From SHZL01 sp963784425 (lineage in GTDB: Bacteria > Pseudomonadota > Gammaproteobacteria > Xanthomonadales > SZUA-36), in the NCBI GenBank assembly GCA_963784425.1, contig CAWARM010000012.1:1-64000 (forward strand): a DNA stretch of 64,000 nt. Reading direction: 5' to 3'. Positions 1 to 8,744 of the stretch are shown one piece after another (position 1 is the stretch's first letter; every line of letters starts with the position of its first letter). The notes beneath the pieces are model-generated. The model was not told where the DNA came from. It saw only the letters and a program-made list of their open reading frames with translations, and made no database searches. A program made the translations under genes and the position numbers.

Positions 1-29
1 GGTTTTGAATGGGAGAAATGAGTGATAAT

Positions 30-104
30 GAGACCGCGGGTCAGGGGGTGAGGAGTGCAAATTTCGCCCTGTAAGGTATGAGGGAGAGACCATCCCGCGG
101 TCTC
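30..104. repeat. Nested inverted repeats upstream of ppiB
   Basis: The 11-mer GAGACCGCGGG at 30-40 recurs as its exact reverse complement at 94-104. The right arm also folds locally: GAGACC at 86-91 pairs with GGTCTC at 99-104 across a 7-nt loop. A further short palindrome, GACCATGGGTC, lies at about 114-124. No T-run follows, so this does not look like a classical terminator. It may be a regulatory leader for ppiB or the tail of an upstream unit. Function unknown. Confidence 0.5.
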
Positions 105-154
105 GTCCAACTAGACCATGGGTCAACAGAAAAAGTTTCAGGGAGTAAGGAATT

Positions 155-670
155 TTGAATCAAGCAACAAGCACGGTTAGTGCGATCATGCATACCAGCA
201 AAGGTGATATTAGATTGCAGTTATTTGCCGATGAAGCGCCGTTAACCGTCGCTAACTTCGTCAACCTGGTCAATCGCGGGTTTTACGACGAACTCTCGTT
301 TCACCGCGTGATACCCAATTTCATGATCCAGGGTGGATGTCCGCTGGGTACGGGTACCGGAGGCCCCGGTTACCGGTTCGAGGATGAATGCTCAAGCTCA
401 TTGCGGCACGATGCCCCTGGCAAACTGTCCATGGCGAATGCCGGACCGGGAACCAATGGCAGCCAGTTTTTTATCACGCATATCCCGACCGGGTGGCTGG
501 ACGGGAAACATACGGTCTTTGGCTCGGTGGTAGATGGTGCGGATCAGAAAGTCGTAAATGCTATCGTGATGGGCGATACGATTCTGAGCGTTGAGGTGTT
601 TGGTGCAGAGGATTTGATGAAGAGCCAGTCGGAGCGCCTTTCTGGCTGGAACGCCATTCTCGACCGCTGA
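155..670 (+). CDS. ppiB: Peptidyl-prolyl cis-trans isomerase, cyclophilin type
   Basis: This 171-residue protein is a single-domain cyclophilin that catalyses cis-trans isomerisation of proline peptide bonds. Family signatures are the FHRVIPNFMIQGG strand with the catalytic Arg, the GTGTGGPGY loop, MANAGPGTNGSQFFI and WLDGKHTVFG. There is no signal peptide, so it is probably the cytoplasmic PpiB type. The TTG at 155 is preferred because GTAAGG sits just upstream; an in-frame ATG at 188 would remove 11 non-conserved residues but has no visible ribosome binding site. It converges with ispB, 32 bases away. Length is typical of PpiB. Confidence 0.93.
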   Translation: MNQATSTVSAIMHTSKGDIRLQLFADEAPLTVANFVNLVNRGFYDELSFHRVIPNFMIQGGCPLGTGTGGPGYRFEDECSSSLRHDAPGKLSMANAGPGTNGSQFFITHIPTGWLDGKHTVFGSVVDGADQKVVNAIVMGDTILSVEVFGAEDLMKSQSERLSGWNAILDR

Positions 671-702
671 ACGGGACCGCTGATCGGCAAACACGCGGTG
701 GA

Positions 703-1729
703 TCAATGCTGGCGTGAGACGCTATACTGCGCCAAAGTTGACATCGCCGATTTCCATGCGGATTCCGGCAGGCTCTCCAGTGCCGACAAGGCCGCATTGG
801 CGTGTTCCGTTGCTATCTGGATTGAAGTTTCAAGGGCTCCGCTCTCGCGGATCAGCCCGATAATCTGCATCCAGTCGGGAGCTGTCTCCTTGCCGGATTG
901 ATGCATCCACCAATTCCCGTTTTTCGGCTATGAGCGAAGCCCTGCACAGGATCAGCGGCAGGGTGGTTTTTCCTTCCGCCAGGTCATCCCCCGTGTTCTT
1001 TCCCAAAGTCAGTGCGCTTGAGGTGTAGTCGAGCACGTCGTCTGTTACCTGGAATGCAGTTCCCAGTTCACGGCCGAATACGGCCATGGCGTGTTCGAGG
1101 TCGGGTCGACCCGCGAGTACCGCGCCGAGCTGGCAAGCGGCTTCGAACAACTTTGCAGTCTTCTTTTCAATCACGCTGAAATACCGGCTTTCGCTTAATT
1201 CCGGCTCGTACATGTTCAATAACTGTTCCACTTCGCCCTCGGCGATCAGGTTGGTCGCGTTGGAAAGTACATCCATCACGCGCATGGAATTCACGCCGGC
1301 CATCATCTGGAACGCGCGCGAATACAGGAAATCTCCGACCAGTACGCTCGCCGCATTACCCCATACGGCATGTGCGGACTCCTGTCCGCGGCGCAGGTCT
1401 GATTCATCGACCACGTCATCGTGCAGCAGAGTGGCGGTATGGATGAATTCGATCACGGCAGCAAGCGTTACCTGGTGGCTCTTGCTCCCTGCTTCGGGCC
1501 GGTAACCGCAGGCATGCGCCGCGAGGATTACCAGCATGGGCCTCAGTCGCTTGCCACCGGATCCGATGATGTACTCGGCGATTTGCCGGATCAGGACTAC
1601 TTCGGAATCCAGGCTACTGCGAATCAGTGTATCCGCAGCGGCCATGTCGCCAGCGCAAAGGTCATGGACGGCCTGCATGTCCGTCAAATCCTCGTGTTCG
1701 TTCTCCAGTATTGCCCTTGCTTGTTCCAT
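703..1729 (-). CDS. ispB: Octaprenyl diphosphate synthase, interrupted by a one-base frameshift
   Basis: This is a trans-isoprenyl diphosphate synthase making the ubiquinone side chain. The main frame carries GGKRLRP, the first aspartate-rich motif LLHDDVVDESDLRRG and the second, FQVTDDVLDY, then GKNTGDDLAEGKTTLPL. That frame runs into missense and stops at 830. The missing C-terminus (about 50 residues, from IIGLIRESGAL to QYSVSRQH) is encoded in another minus-strand frame down to 703. One extra base near 865, in the minus-strand string GCAGATTATC, accounts for the shift. Because the enzyme is normally essential, a sequencing error is as likely as a real mutation. The start is 1729, or the internal ATG at 1678 that aligns better with E. 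coli IspB. Confidence 0.9.
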
Positions 1730-1876
1730 TATGGTTCCGGTGGCCTGCCGACTGCATTATAGGCCGCTCGCCTGGCAACACAAACCGTGGCACGTCGCGC
1801 GCCACGGTTCGATGGGCAAAGGTGGATAATCCTTGCTTCCCCCATATAATGACCAATTCTGCCAGGGAGTTCTGTT

Positions 1877-3052
1877 TTGACAATCCTTCCATCGCCCAAA
1901 GGGGAGTTACGCCTTGCGTTTACCCTGTCCGGTGTAATAGCGCTGCGCATGCTCGGCCTGTTTTTGATCTTACCCGTATTCATGGTTATGGCGCGTGACG
2001 TACCGGGGTTCACTCCCCAGCTTGGGGGCCTGGCTGTGGGTGTGTATGGCCTGATGCAGGCGTTACTACAGCAACCTTTTGGCTGGCTGTCTGACCGTTG
2101 GGGCCGGCGACCGGTGCTGCTGTTGGGCATGGGCCTGTTCGCCCTGGGCGGGGTTTTGGCCGCACAGGCAGATTCCATGTATGGCCTGGTGCTTGGCCGG
2201 ATCGTACAAGGCTGCGGGGCCATCGCGGGCGTTGCCATGGCTTTTGCCGCTGACTGCACGCGGCCGGAGAAACGCCCCTTGACCATGGCGATTATCGGCA
2301 TGGGCATTGGCGGGTCTTTTTTACTGTCCATGGTGGCCTCGGTCCCGCTGGCGAACCTCCTCGGTCTGCGTGGGCTCCTGGCACTGACTTCGGTGTTGGG
2401 AGTGTTGGGCATGGTGCTGGTGCTGACTACCCCCGGCGGCAAGGCCCAGCCCGTCATCGCGGAACCACATGCCGCGGCATCGGCGAAACCGCTGTGGTTG
2501 CTTGCGCTCAGTGTATTCTTGTTGCACACCGTCATGACGATGTTGTTCGTGGTACTTCCCGGTCTGCTGGTGGGCCGCCATGCTTTTGCCCTGGCCGAAC
2601 ACTGGAAGCTCTATTTCCCCACCATGGTGGCGTCGGTTCTGCTCATGCTGCCGGTGCTGCGCTGGATGGGGGCACGGAAGGCTGAACGGATCATCCTGCC
2701 CTGGGCCTTCGGTTTGCTCGGCATTGCCCTGATTCTGTTGGCGCAAGGGTTCAGCATGGTCTGGATGGCCGGGTTAATGATCGTCTACTTCCTTGGATTT
2801 AATCTGCTCGAAGCCACTATGCCCTCCCTGGTAGCCCGAGTTTCGGGTTCAACGGACAGGGGGCGAAAAATGGGGCTTTACAGCACCTTTCAGTTTCTCG
2901 GCGCATTTACCGGAGGGCTTGGTGGCGGCTTGCTCTTGGCACACTTTGGTGGCGGCTTTGCTCTCGCGCTTGCCGGGTGTATTTGCCTCGCCTGGGGAGC
3001 CTGCGCGACATGGTTCACACAGAGCTTTTTTCCCACAAGCCAGCCGGACTGA
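1877..3052 (+). CDS. MFS transporter, YajR-like
   Basis: This 391-residue protein has about twelve hydrophobic segments. It carries the MFS motif A in the loop after TM2 (GWLSDRWGRRPVLL) and a LGRIVQGCGAIA segment matching the drug-proton antiporter motif of E. coli YajR. It is therefore an inner-membrane proton-coupled exporter of unknown substrate. E. coli YajR is about 454 residues and ends in a cytoplasmic YAM domain; this protein stops after the last membrane helix and lacks it. Translation starts at TTG 1877, downstream of AGGGAG. It lies divergent from ispB. The gene before ssb is often an MFS exporter in related bacteria, which supports the assignment. Confidence 0.82.
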   Translation: MTILPSPKGELRLAFTLSGVIALRMLGLFLILPVFMVMARDVPGFTPQLGGLAVGVYGLMQALLQQPFGWLSDRWGRRPVLLLGMGLFALGGVLAAQADSMYGLVLGRIVQGCGAIAGVAMAFAADCTRPEKRPLTMAIIGMGIGGSFLLSMVASVPLANLLGLRGLLALTSVLGVLGMVLVLTTPGGKAQPVIAEPHAAASAKPLWLLALSVFLLHTVMTMLFVVLPGLLVGRHAFALAEHWKLYFPTMVASVLLMLPVLRWMGARKAERIILPWAFGLLGIALILLAQGFSMVWMAGLMIVYFLGFNLLEATMPSLVARVSGSTDRGRKMGLYSTFQFLGAFTGGLGGGLLLAHFGGGFALALAGCICLAWGACATWFTQSFFPTSQPD

Positions 3053-3083
3053 CTGTGATAAACTTCCAGCTCTGAAATTCTAA

Positions 3084-3290
3084 GGAACCTCTGATCAATT
3101 CTGGACAAAGTAGATTGCAGCTCAAAATGTTCAGATTCAAGGCGCGAATCGCAGGTAATAGCTAGCTATTGCCAACGACTGCAGGGATGCAGGAGGTAGG
3201 GCAACGCAGGGAGCAGTTGCCGAGATTTGCAACACAGAAGCTGGACATTTTGGGCGCAAGATACGAGTTCACGAATTGATCAGAGGTTCC
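3084..3290. mobile_element. MITE, family A copy 1 (upstream of ssb)
   Basis: This is a 207-bp non-coding element with perfect 18-bp terminal inverted repeats, GGAACCTCTGATCAATTC at 3084-3101 and its complement at 3273-3290. Both sides are flanked by CTAA (3080-3083 and 3291-3294), as expected of a target duplication. Complementarity continues imperfectly inward (CTCAAAATGTTCAG against GCCCAAAATGTCCAG), so the whole unit could fold back. It contains no transposase. It lies 53 bp before the ssb ATG and must separate or supply the ssb promoter. The termini match the elements at 14713 and 21168. Confidence 0.85.
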
Positions 3291-3343
3291 CTAACCTGGG
3301 AACAGTAATCGAGGTGCCAGCGGGCACCAAAGGGAGATGCTTG

Positions 3344-3817
3344 ATGGCACGTGGGATCAATAAAGTCATCCTCGTTGGCAACATTGGTAAAGACCCGGAA
3401 GTTCGCTACACCGCAAGCGGTTCGGCAATCACGAACATAAGTATTGCAACCAGTGAATCCTGGCGCGACAAAACCAGTGGCGAGCAGCAGGAACGAACCG
3501 AGTGGCACAAGGTGGTTTTTTTCAATCGCCTGGCTGAGATTGCCGGAGAATACCTGAAGAAGGGCAGTCAGGTTTATGTTGAGGGATCACTGAGAACACG
3601 CAAATGGCAGGATCAGAGCGGCCAGGATCGCTACACGACGGAAATCGTGGCCAACGAGATGCAGATGCTGGGCGGTCGCGGCGGCAACGAAGGCGCTGAC
3701 AGGCCTGCGCAAGGAAAGAAAGGCTTCCGGGACTCACCATCGTCAAGCCAGGGTGCAAGTGAGCCGCCACCTTTTGATGAATCAGATGGCTTCGCGGAAG
3801 ACGATATTCCGTTCTGA
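3344..3817 (+). CDS. ssb: Single-stranded DNA-binding protein
   Basis: This 157-residue SSB protects single-stranded DNA in replication, repair and recombination as a homotetramer. Residues 1-110 form the OB fold (ARGINKVILVGNIGKDPE, then WHKVVFF and GSQVYVEGSLRTRKW). A polar disordered linker and the acidic tip FAEDDIPF follow, the conserved docking site for partner proteins. The ATG at 3344 is preceded by AGGGAG. A longer frame back to 3227 exists but enters the upstream MITE and is not family sequence. Confidence 0.96.
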   Translation: MARGINKVILVGNIGKDPEVRYTASGSAITNISIATSESWRDKTSGEQQERTEWHKVVFFNRLAEIAGEYLKKGSQVYVEGSLRTRKWQDQSGQDRYTTEIVANEMQMLGGRGGNEGADRPAQGKKGFRDSPSSSQGASEPPPFDESDGFAEDDIPF

Positions 3818-3828
3818 GCCTGTTGGTT

Positions 3829-4896
3829 ATGAAAACTTTGCTTGTCACCGGTGGCGCCGGATTTATAGGTGGCAACTACATCTTACGCAGCCTGGCGCAG
3901 GATGCGGGGCTGCGCATAGTCAATCTCGACCTGCTGACTTATGCAGGTAACCTCGATACGCTGACTTCACTGGCGGGTGACGCCCGGCATGTTTTCGTGC
4001 ACGGTAATATTGCCGATGCCGGGCTGGTCAGTCGCCTGTTCACCCAATACCAACCGGAAGCGGTAATCAATTTTGCAGCTGAAAGCCATGTTGATCGTTC
4101 CATAGACGGCCCCGGTGAATTTGTGCAAACCAATATCGTTGGGACTCTCAATCTGCTGCAATGTGCGTTGGATCACTGGCGCGGTCTTGCCAGTCATCAG
4201 CGCGAAACGTTCCGCTTCCTGCATGTTTCAACAGACGAGGTTTACGGCAGCCTGGGCGACACCGGGGCGTTCACGGAGTCAACGCCTTATGCACCCAATT
4301 CGCCTTATGCTGCGTCCAAGGCGGGTTCTGACCACCTCGTGCGGGCATTTTTCCATACCTACGGACTACCCGTTCTGACTACCAATTGTTCCAACAACTA
4401 TGGCCCATACCAGTTTCCGGAGAAACTGATTCCACTGGTAATTCTCAATGCTTTGTCGCTCAAACCCTTGCCGGTTTATGGTGACGGCTTGCAGGTGCGC
4501 GACTGGCTGTTTGTGCATGATCATGTCGATGCCATAAATGCTGTGTTGCAACGCGGAGCCTGTGGTGAGGTGTATAACATTGGCGGATCATCCGAGCGGA
4601 CCAACCTGCAGGTGGTGACAGCGATCTGCGCCGCGCTGGACAGGAAGGCGCCCCATGCACAGTGTGCCGATCGTGCGCGCCTCATCGAACACGTTTCGGA
4701 CCGGCCAGGGCATGATCGCCGGTATGCAATAGACTGCACCAAGCTGAGAACCCGCTTGCAGTGGCAGGCCAAGGTGAATTTTGAGCAAGGCCTTGAACAG
4801 ACTGTAGACTGGTACCTGGCCAACGGAGAATGGATCGAGCGCGTGCGTGATGGCAGCTACCAGGGGGAACGCCTGGGATTGGGCAAGACGGTCTGA
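3829..4896 (+). CDS. rmlB: dTDP-glucose 4,6-dehydratase
   Basis: The product (355 residues from ATG 3829; a TTG at 3823 would add two) converts dTDP-glucose to dTDP-4-keto-6-deoxyglucose, step 2 of dTDP-L-rhamnose synthesis. It is an extended short-chain dehydrogenase with the NAD motif TGGAGFIGGNY at the N-terminus, catalytic HVSTDEVYG, the YAASK tyrosine-lysine pair and the family motifs NCSNNYGPYQFPEKLIP and RDWLFVHDH. It is first in the contiguous rmlBACD cluster and starts 11 bp after ssb. Confidence 0.96.
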   Translation: MKTLLVTGGAGFIGGNYILRSLAQDAGLRIVNLDLLTYAGNLDTLTSLAGDARHVFVHGNIADAGLVSRLFTQYQPEAVINFAAESHVDRSIDGPGEFVQTNIVGTLNLLQCALDHWRGLASHQRETFRFLHVSTDEVYGSLGDTGAFTESTPYAPNSPYAASKAGSDHLVRAFFHTYGLPVLTTNCSNNYGPYQFPEKLIPLVILNALSLKPLPVYGDGLQVRDWLFVHDHVDAINAVLQRGACGEVYNIGGSSERTNLQVVTAICAALDRKAPHAQCADRARLIEHVSDRPGHDRRYAIDCTKLRTRLQWQAKVNFEQGLEQTVDWYLANGEWIERVRDGSYQGERLGLGKTV

Positions 4897-4913
4897 GCGG
4901 GGATTTTCGAACC

Positions 4914-5798
4914 ATGTCCAGAAAAGGAATCATCCTGGCCGGGGGCAGCGGCACCCGCTTGTACCCACTCACCCGCGTGGTGAGCAAGCAACTGTTACCG
5001 GTGTATGACAAGCCGATGATTTTCTACCCGCTGGCCACGCTGATGCAGGCCGGCATCAAGGAAATACTCATCATCACCACGCCCCACGAGCAGGCCCTGT
5101 TCAGGCAGTTGCTAGGTGATGGCAGTGATTGGGGCATCCGGCTCGAGTTTGCCGCTCAGTCCAGTCCCGACGGTCTGGCCCAGGCACTCCTGATCGCCGA
5201 GGAATTTCTCGCAGGCAGTCCGTCCTGCCTGATCCTGGGAGACAATATTTTTCATGGGGGCGGGCTTGCTGAAGTGCTGGAGCGTGCAACCCGCCAGGAG
5301 CACGGCGCAACGGTTTTTGGTTATTGGGTGCGAGACCCGGAACGTTATGGCGTGGTTGAATTTGACCGCGATTTGCGCGTGATCGGCATAGAAGAAAAAC
5401 CCGTCCAGCCGCGCTCGAATTATGCGGTGACGGGCCTGTATTTTTATGACGAAAGGGCCAGCGGGTTCGCGCGCGAACTCAGACCCTCCATGCGGGGTGA
5501 ACTGGAGATTACGGATCTGAACCGCCGTTACCTCGACGATGGCAGCCTGGTGATGGAGCGCCTTGGACGAGGTTATGCATGGCTGGACACGGGCACACAC
5601 GAATCCTTGCAGCAAGCCGCAAATTTCATAGAGACCATAGAAACGCGCCAGGGTTTGAAAATCGCTTGCCCGGAAGAGATCGCCTTCTTGCAGGGTTGGA
5701 TCGATGCAGAGCAGATCCGGCGGCTGGCTGAACCCCTGCGCAAGAGCGGCTACGGCGAATACCTGCTGCACTTGCTCAACCGGGGCCGGGAAGCGTGA
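4914..5798 (+). CDS. rmlA: Glucose-1-phosphate thymidylyltransferase
   Basis: This 294-residue enzyme makes dTDP-glucose from dTTP and glucose-1-phosphate, the committed step of the rhamnose pathway. The nucleotidyltransferase signature GGSGTRLYPLT is at the N-terminus, followed by KPMIFYPL, LGDNIFHGGGL and the sugar-binding region RYGVVEFD...EEKP. It lies 17 bp after rmlB and its end overlaps rmlC by four bases, which indicates translational coupling. Feedback inhibition by dTDP-rhamnose is known for the family. Confidence 0.96.
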   Translation: MSRKGIILAGGSGTRLYPLTRVVSKQLLPVYDKPMIFYPLATLMQAGIKEILIITTPHEQALFRQLLGDGSDWGIRLEFAAQSSPDGLAQALLIAEEFLAGSPSCLILGDNIFHGGGLAEVLERATRQEHGATVFGYWVRDPERYGVVEFDRDLRVIGIEEKPVQPRSNYAVTGLYFYDERASGFARELRPSMRGELEITDLNRRYLDDGSLVMERLGRGYAWLDTGTHESLQQAANFIETIETRQGLKIACPEEIAFLQGWIDAEQIRRLAEPLRKSGYGEYLLHLLNRGREA

Positions 5799-6352
5799 AA
5801 ATCATCCAGACCGGGATCGCAGGCCTTGTCATCATCGAACCTGTGGTGCACGGGGATGACCGGGGCTATTTCATGGAATTGTGGAAGGCAAGCTCCTATG
5901 CGGGCGCACTTTTTCCAAAACAATTTGTGCAGTCGAACATATCGCGCTCGGGCGCAGGTGTGCTGCGCGGCCTGCACTACCAGCACCCGCGACCACAGGG
6001 AAAACTGGTCTCGGTCCTGGAAGGGCGCGTTTTTGATGTCGCAGTGGATATTCGCCAGGATTCACCCACATTTCGAAAATGGGCGGGAGTTGAACTGTCC
6101 GGGCATAACCACCGTCAGCTCTATGTGCCGGAAGGATTTGCCCACGGGTTTTGTGTGCTGGGTGACGGTGCCCTGATGAATTACCTGTGTACTGAGCAGT
6201 ACCATGCACCCTACGATTCAGTCATTGCCTGGAATGATTCTGACATTGCAGTAGAGTGGCCAATCGAAGCGCGAAGCGTGTCTGATAAGGATCGCAATGC
6301 GCCGTTACTAAGGGAGGTTGCGCTGGAGAATCTTCCCCGCATGAACGCGTGA
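5795..6352 (+). CDS. rmlC: dTDP-4-dehydrorhamnose 3,5-epimerase
   Basis: This 185-residue cupin-fold epimerase carries out step 3 of dTDP-L-rhamnose synthesis, inverting C3 and C5 of the 4-keto sugar. Family landmarks are HGDDRGYFMELW, QSNISRSGAGVLRGLHYQ (with the catalytic His), GKLVSVLEGRVFDVAVDIR and the VPEGFAHGFCVL motif. Translation starts at GTG 5795, overlapping the rmlA stop (GTGA), and the 3' end overlaps rmlD by four bases. Length is normal for RmlC. Confidence 0.95.
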   Translation: MKIIQTGIAGLVIIEPVVHGDDRGYFMELWKASSYAGALFPKQFVQSNISRSGAGVLRGLHYQHPRPQGKLVSVLEGRVFDVAVDIRQDSPTFRKWAGVELSGHNHRQLYVPEGFAHGFCVLGDGALMNYLCTEQYHAPYDSVIAWNDSDIAVEWPIEARSVSDKDRNAPLLREVALENLPRMNA

Positions 6353-7254
6353 ATATCTTGCTCACAGGCGCTTCCGGCCAACTCGGCCAGGAACTACAAA
6401 CCAGCCTGGCTGGTCTCGGCCGGGTTGTTTCCGTTGATCGATTTCCGGCCGGGGACAGTTCCATTGAAATGGACTTGGCCGACCTGCACCAGCTTGAAGT
6501 CCTGCTGGACCGGCAATCTCCAAATGTGGTGATCAACGCAGCAGCCTACACAGCCGTGGATAAAGCGGAAAGCGAGCACCGCACGGCATTCCAGATCAAT
6601 GCAGAGCTGCCTGCAGCCTTGGGTCGCTGGTGTAAGCGCAACGATAGATTCCTGCTGCACTATTCGACGGACTATGTTTTCTCCGGAGATTCTGACCGGC
6701 CCTACGTGGAAGGAGACCTGGTCGGCCCCCTGGGCGTTTATGGCGCGAGCAAGTTGGCAGGGGAGTGGGCCATTGGCGCGAGCCATTGCCGTCACGTGAT
6801 CCTGCGCACCTCATGGGTTTATTCCACGCATGGCAGTAATTTCGTCCTGAACATGTTGCGCTTGGCGCGGCAGCGCTCTGAACTCAGTATTGTCAGTGAT
6901 CAGACCGGATGCCCCACGTGGGCGCGAAACCTGGCAAGGACCTCGGCAACCGTCTTGCAGCTGGCCATCGAAGCTGGCACTGACCCTGCCAGGCAAGGCA
7001 TCTTTCACTATTGCGACAGCAGTGTGTCCACCTGGTATGACTTTGCCAGGCTGATCTTCGAATTGGCTTTGGAACTGAATCTGCTGCATGAAATTCCGCG
7101 ATTGAAATCGGTGCGCTCGACGGAATTCCCGCAAGTCGCGCGGCGCCCGGCTTATTCGGTGCTCAACACCGGTTCAATCAGAAAAGTTTTTGGTGTATCA
7201 CCTCCGGCACTGGAGGCTTCGTTGCGGGCTTGCCTCAAGGAACTCGACGCATGA
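6349..7254 (+). CDS. rmlD: dTDP-4-dehydrorhamnose reductase
   Basis: This 301-residue reductase performs the last step to dTDP-L-rhamnose with NAD(P)H. It carries the nucleotide-binding GASGQLGQEL, VVINAAAYTAVDKAE, the STDYVFSGD strand and the catalytic YGASKLAGE. Translation starts at GTG 6349, overlapping the rmlC stop. The gene closes a gap-free rml operon and lies 16 bp before manC. No glycosyltransferase is encoded nearby, so the rhamnose is used by enzymes outside the window. Confidence 0.95.
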   Translation: MNILLTGASGQLGQELQTSLAGLGRVVSVDRFPAGDSSIEMDLADLHQLEVLLDRQSPNVVINAAAYTAVDKAESEHRTAFQINAELPAALGRWCKRNDRFLLHYSTDYVFSGDSDRPYVEGDLVGPLGVYGASKLAGEWAIGASHCRHVILRTSWVYSTHGSNFVLNMLRLARQRSELSIVSDQTGCPTWARNLARTSATVLQLAIEAGTDPARQGIFHYCDSSVSTWYDFARLIFELALELNLLHEIPRLKSVRSTEFPQVARRPAYSVLNTGSIRKVFGVSPPALEASLRACLKELDA

Positions 7255-7270
7255 ATTCAGGGGTTCTTTC

Positions 7271-8698
7271 ATGTCTGTGACGCCGGTCATTCTCTCTGGC
7301 GGTGCGGGCACGCGCCTGTGGCCGGTTTCGCGCCGGGCGCATCCCAAGCCATTTATGAAACTGCTCGATGGTGAATCGCTGGCAGAGAAGACTTTTCGTC
7401 GCGCCCTTGCGGTAGCCGGCAACTCGCCCATTCTGACCGTGACCAGCAGGGACTATTATTTTTACACTCGTGATTTGTACAACGCTTTGGCAGGAGAATC
7501 TCACGAACACCCATTCCTGCTCGAACCGGTTGGCCGAAACACCGCCCCGGCCATCGCACTGGCAGCAATGTATTTGCAGCATCGCTCAGGGGCTGATAGC
7601 ACCATGCTGGTGCTCCCCGCTGACCACCTGGTGCCGGATGAGTCCAGGTTTCGCATGGCCGTTGATGAAGCTGAGCGCTTGGCGGCTCGCGGACACCTGG
7701 TTACTTTCGGGGTTCACCCAACACATGCAGAAACAGGTTATGGCTATATCCGCAAAGGCCGGCGCATCGCCGACTCGGCAGGCTTTGAAGTAGCTGCATT
7801 TGTCGAAAAGCCGGACCTCGAAACAGCATTGGAGTATTGCGCTTCCGGGGAATTCGACTGGAATTCCGGCATGTTCTGCTTCCAGGCAGGGACCTTTCTC
7901 AGTGCATTGGAGAAGTTCGCACCCGAGGTCTACCACGCGGCGCAGGAATGCTGGCAGGCGTTTGATCACGATCGTGAGCCAATGGAAATTCCGCTTGAGC
8001 AGTTTGTCCAGTGTCCGGATATTTCCATTGACTATGCCGTTATGGAGAAAGCCGACAACGCTGCGGTAGTGGTTGGAGAATTTTCCTGGAATGACATCGG
8101 CTCCTGGAAGGCAATCAGCGAACTGTATGAATCGGATGAATCGGGCAATCGGATTCAAGGGAAGGCAATCATGATTGAAAGCCGCGATTGTTTTGTGCAG
8201 GGAGAAAAGCGACTGATTGCCGCCGTGGGTGTCAGCAACTTGCTTATTATTGACACTGGCGATGCAGTCCTCGTGGCAGACCAGGATCACGCGCAGGACG
8301 TCAAACAAGTGGTCAACCAATTGGTCGAGCTCGAGCACGAAGCGGCCGAGTTTCACCAGACAGTCCACAGGCCTTGGGGCAGCTATTCCATCCTGGAGGA
8401 TGCCGATGACTGCAAGGTGAAGAGGTTGGTGGTGAAGCCTGGCCAGGTGCTTTCATTGCAATCCCACAAAAAACGTGCAGAACACTGGACCGTTGTGCGC
8501 GGCGTGGCCAAGGTACGTTTGGGGGACAGGGAGTTTCTGCTGAATATTAATGAATCAACCTACATCCCGTCAGGGACCCGCCATCGCCTTGAAAACCCCG
8601 GCACAGAAGACGTACACCTGATCGAAGTGCAAACGGGTGACTATTTTGGTGAGGACGACATCATTCGATACGAAGACATTTACGGCAGATTGCCCTAG
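7271..8698 (+). CDS. manC: Bifunctional mannose-1-phosphate guanylyltransferase / mannose-6-phosphate isomerase
   Basis: This 475-residue type II PMI/GMP enzyme is related to AlgA/CpsB. The N-terminal two thirds is a GDP-mannose pyrophosphorylase (GGAGTRLWPVSR at the start, FVEKPD, WNSGMFCF and FSWNDIGSW). The last 120 or so residues are the cupin isomerase domain (RPWGSYSILED, VKPGQVLSLQSHKKRAEHW and IPSGTRHRLENPG). It supplies GDP-mannose. The ATG at 7271 follows AGGGG; an open frame back to 7190 is an overlap artefact with rmlD. It is 16 bp from rmlD and probably cotranscribed. Confidence 0.94.
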   Translation: MSVTPVILSGGAGTRLWPVSRRAHPKPFMKLLDGESLAEKTFRRALAVAGNSPILTVTSRDYYFYTRDLYNALAGESHEHPFLLEPVGRNTAPAIALAAMYLQHRSGADSTMLVLPADHLVPDESRFRMAVDEAERLAARGHLVTFGVHPTHAETGYGYIRKGRRIADSAGFEVAAFVEKPDLETALEYCASGEFDWNSGMFCFQAGTFLSALEKFAPEVYHAAQECWQAFDHDREPMEIPLEQFVQCPDISIDYAVMEKADNAAVVVGEFSWNDIGSWKAISELYESDESGNRIQGKAIMIESRDCFVQGEKRLIAAVGVSNLLIIDTGDAVLVADQDHAQDVKQVVNQLVELEHEAAEFHQTVHRPWGSYSILEDADDCKVKRLVVKPGQVLSLQSHKKRAEHWTVVRGVAKVRLGDREFLLNINESTYIPSGTRHRLENPGTEDVHLIEVQTGDYFGEDDIIRYEDIYGRLP

Positions 8699-8744
8699 AT
8701 GGTAAAGGTTACCTGGTTCGCTGCACCACGGAGGGGAGGACAAC

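Noticed and set aside
1729..2535. 268-residue minus-strand open frame
   Set aside because: It lies antisense to the MFS transporter, is rich in Arg/Pro/Ser and has no domain; a shadow of codon bias.
3227..3343. N-terminal extension of SSB by 39 residues
   Set aside because: It would be translated from the MITE terminus; a good SD precedes the conserved ATG at 3344.
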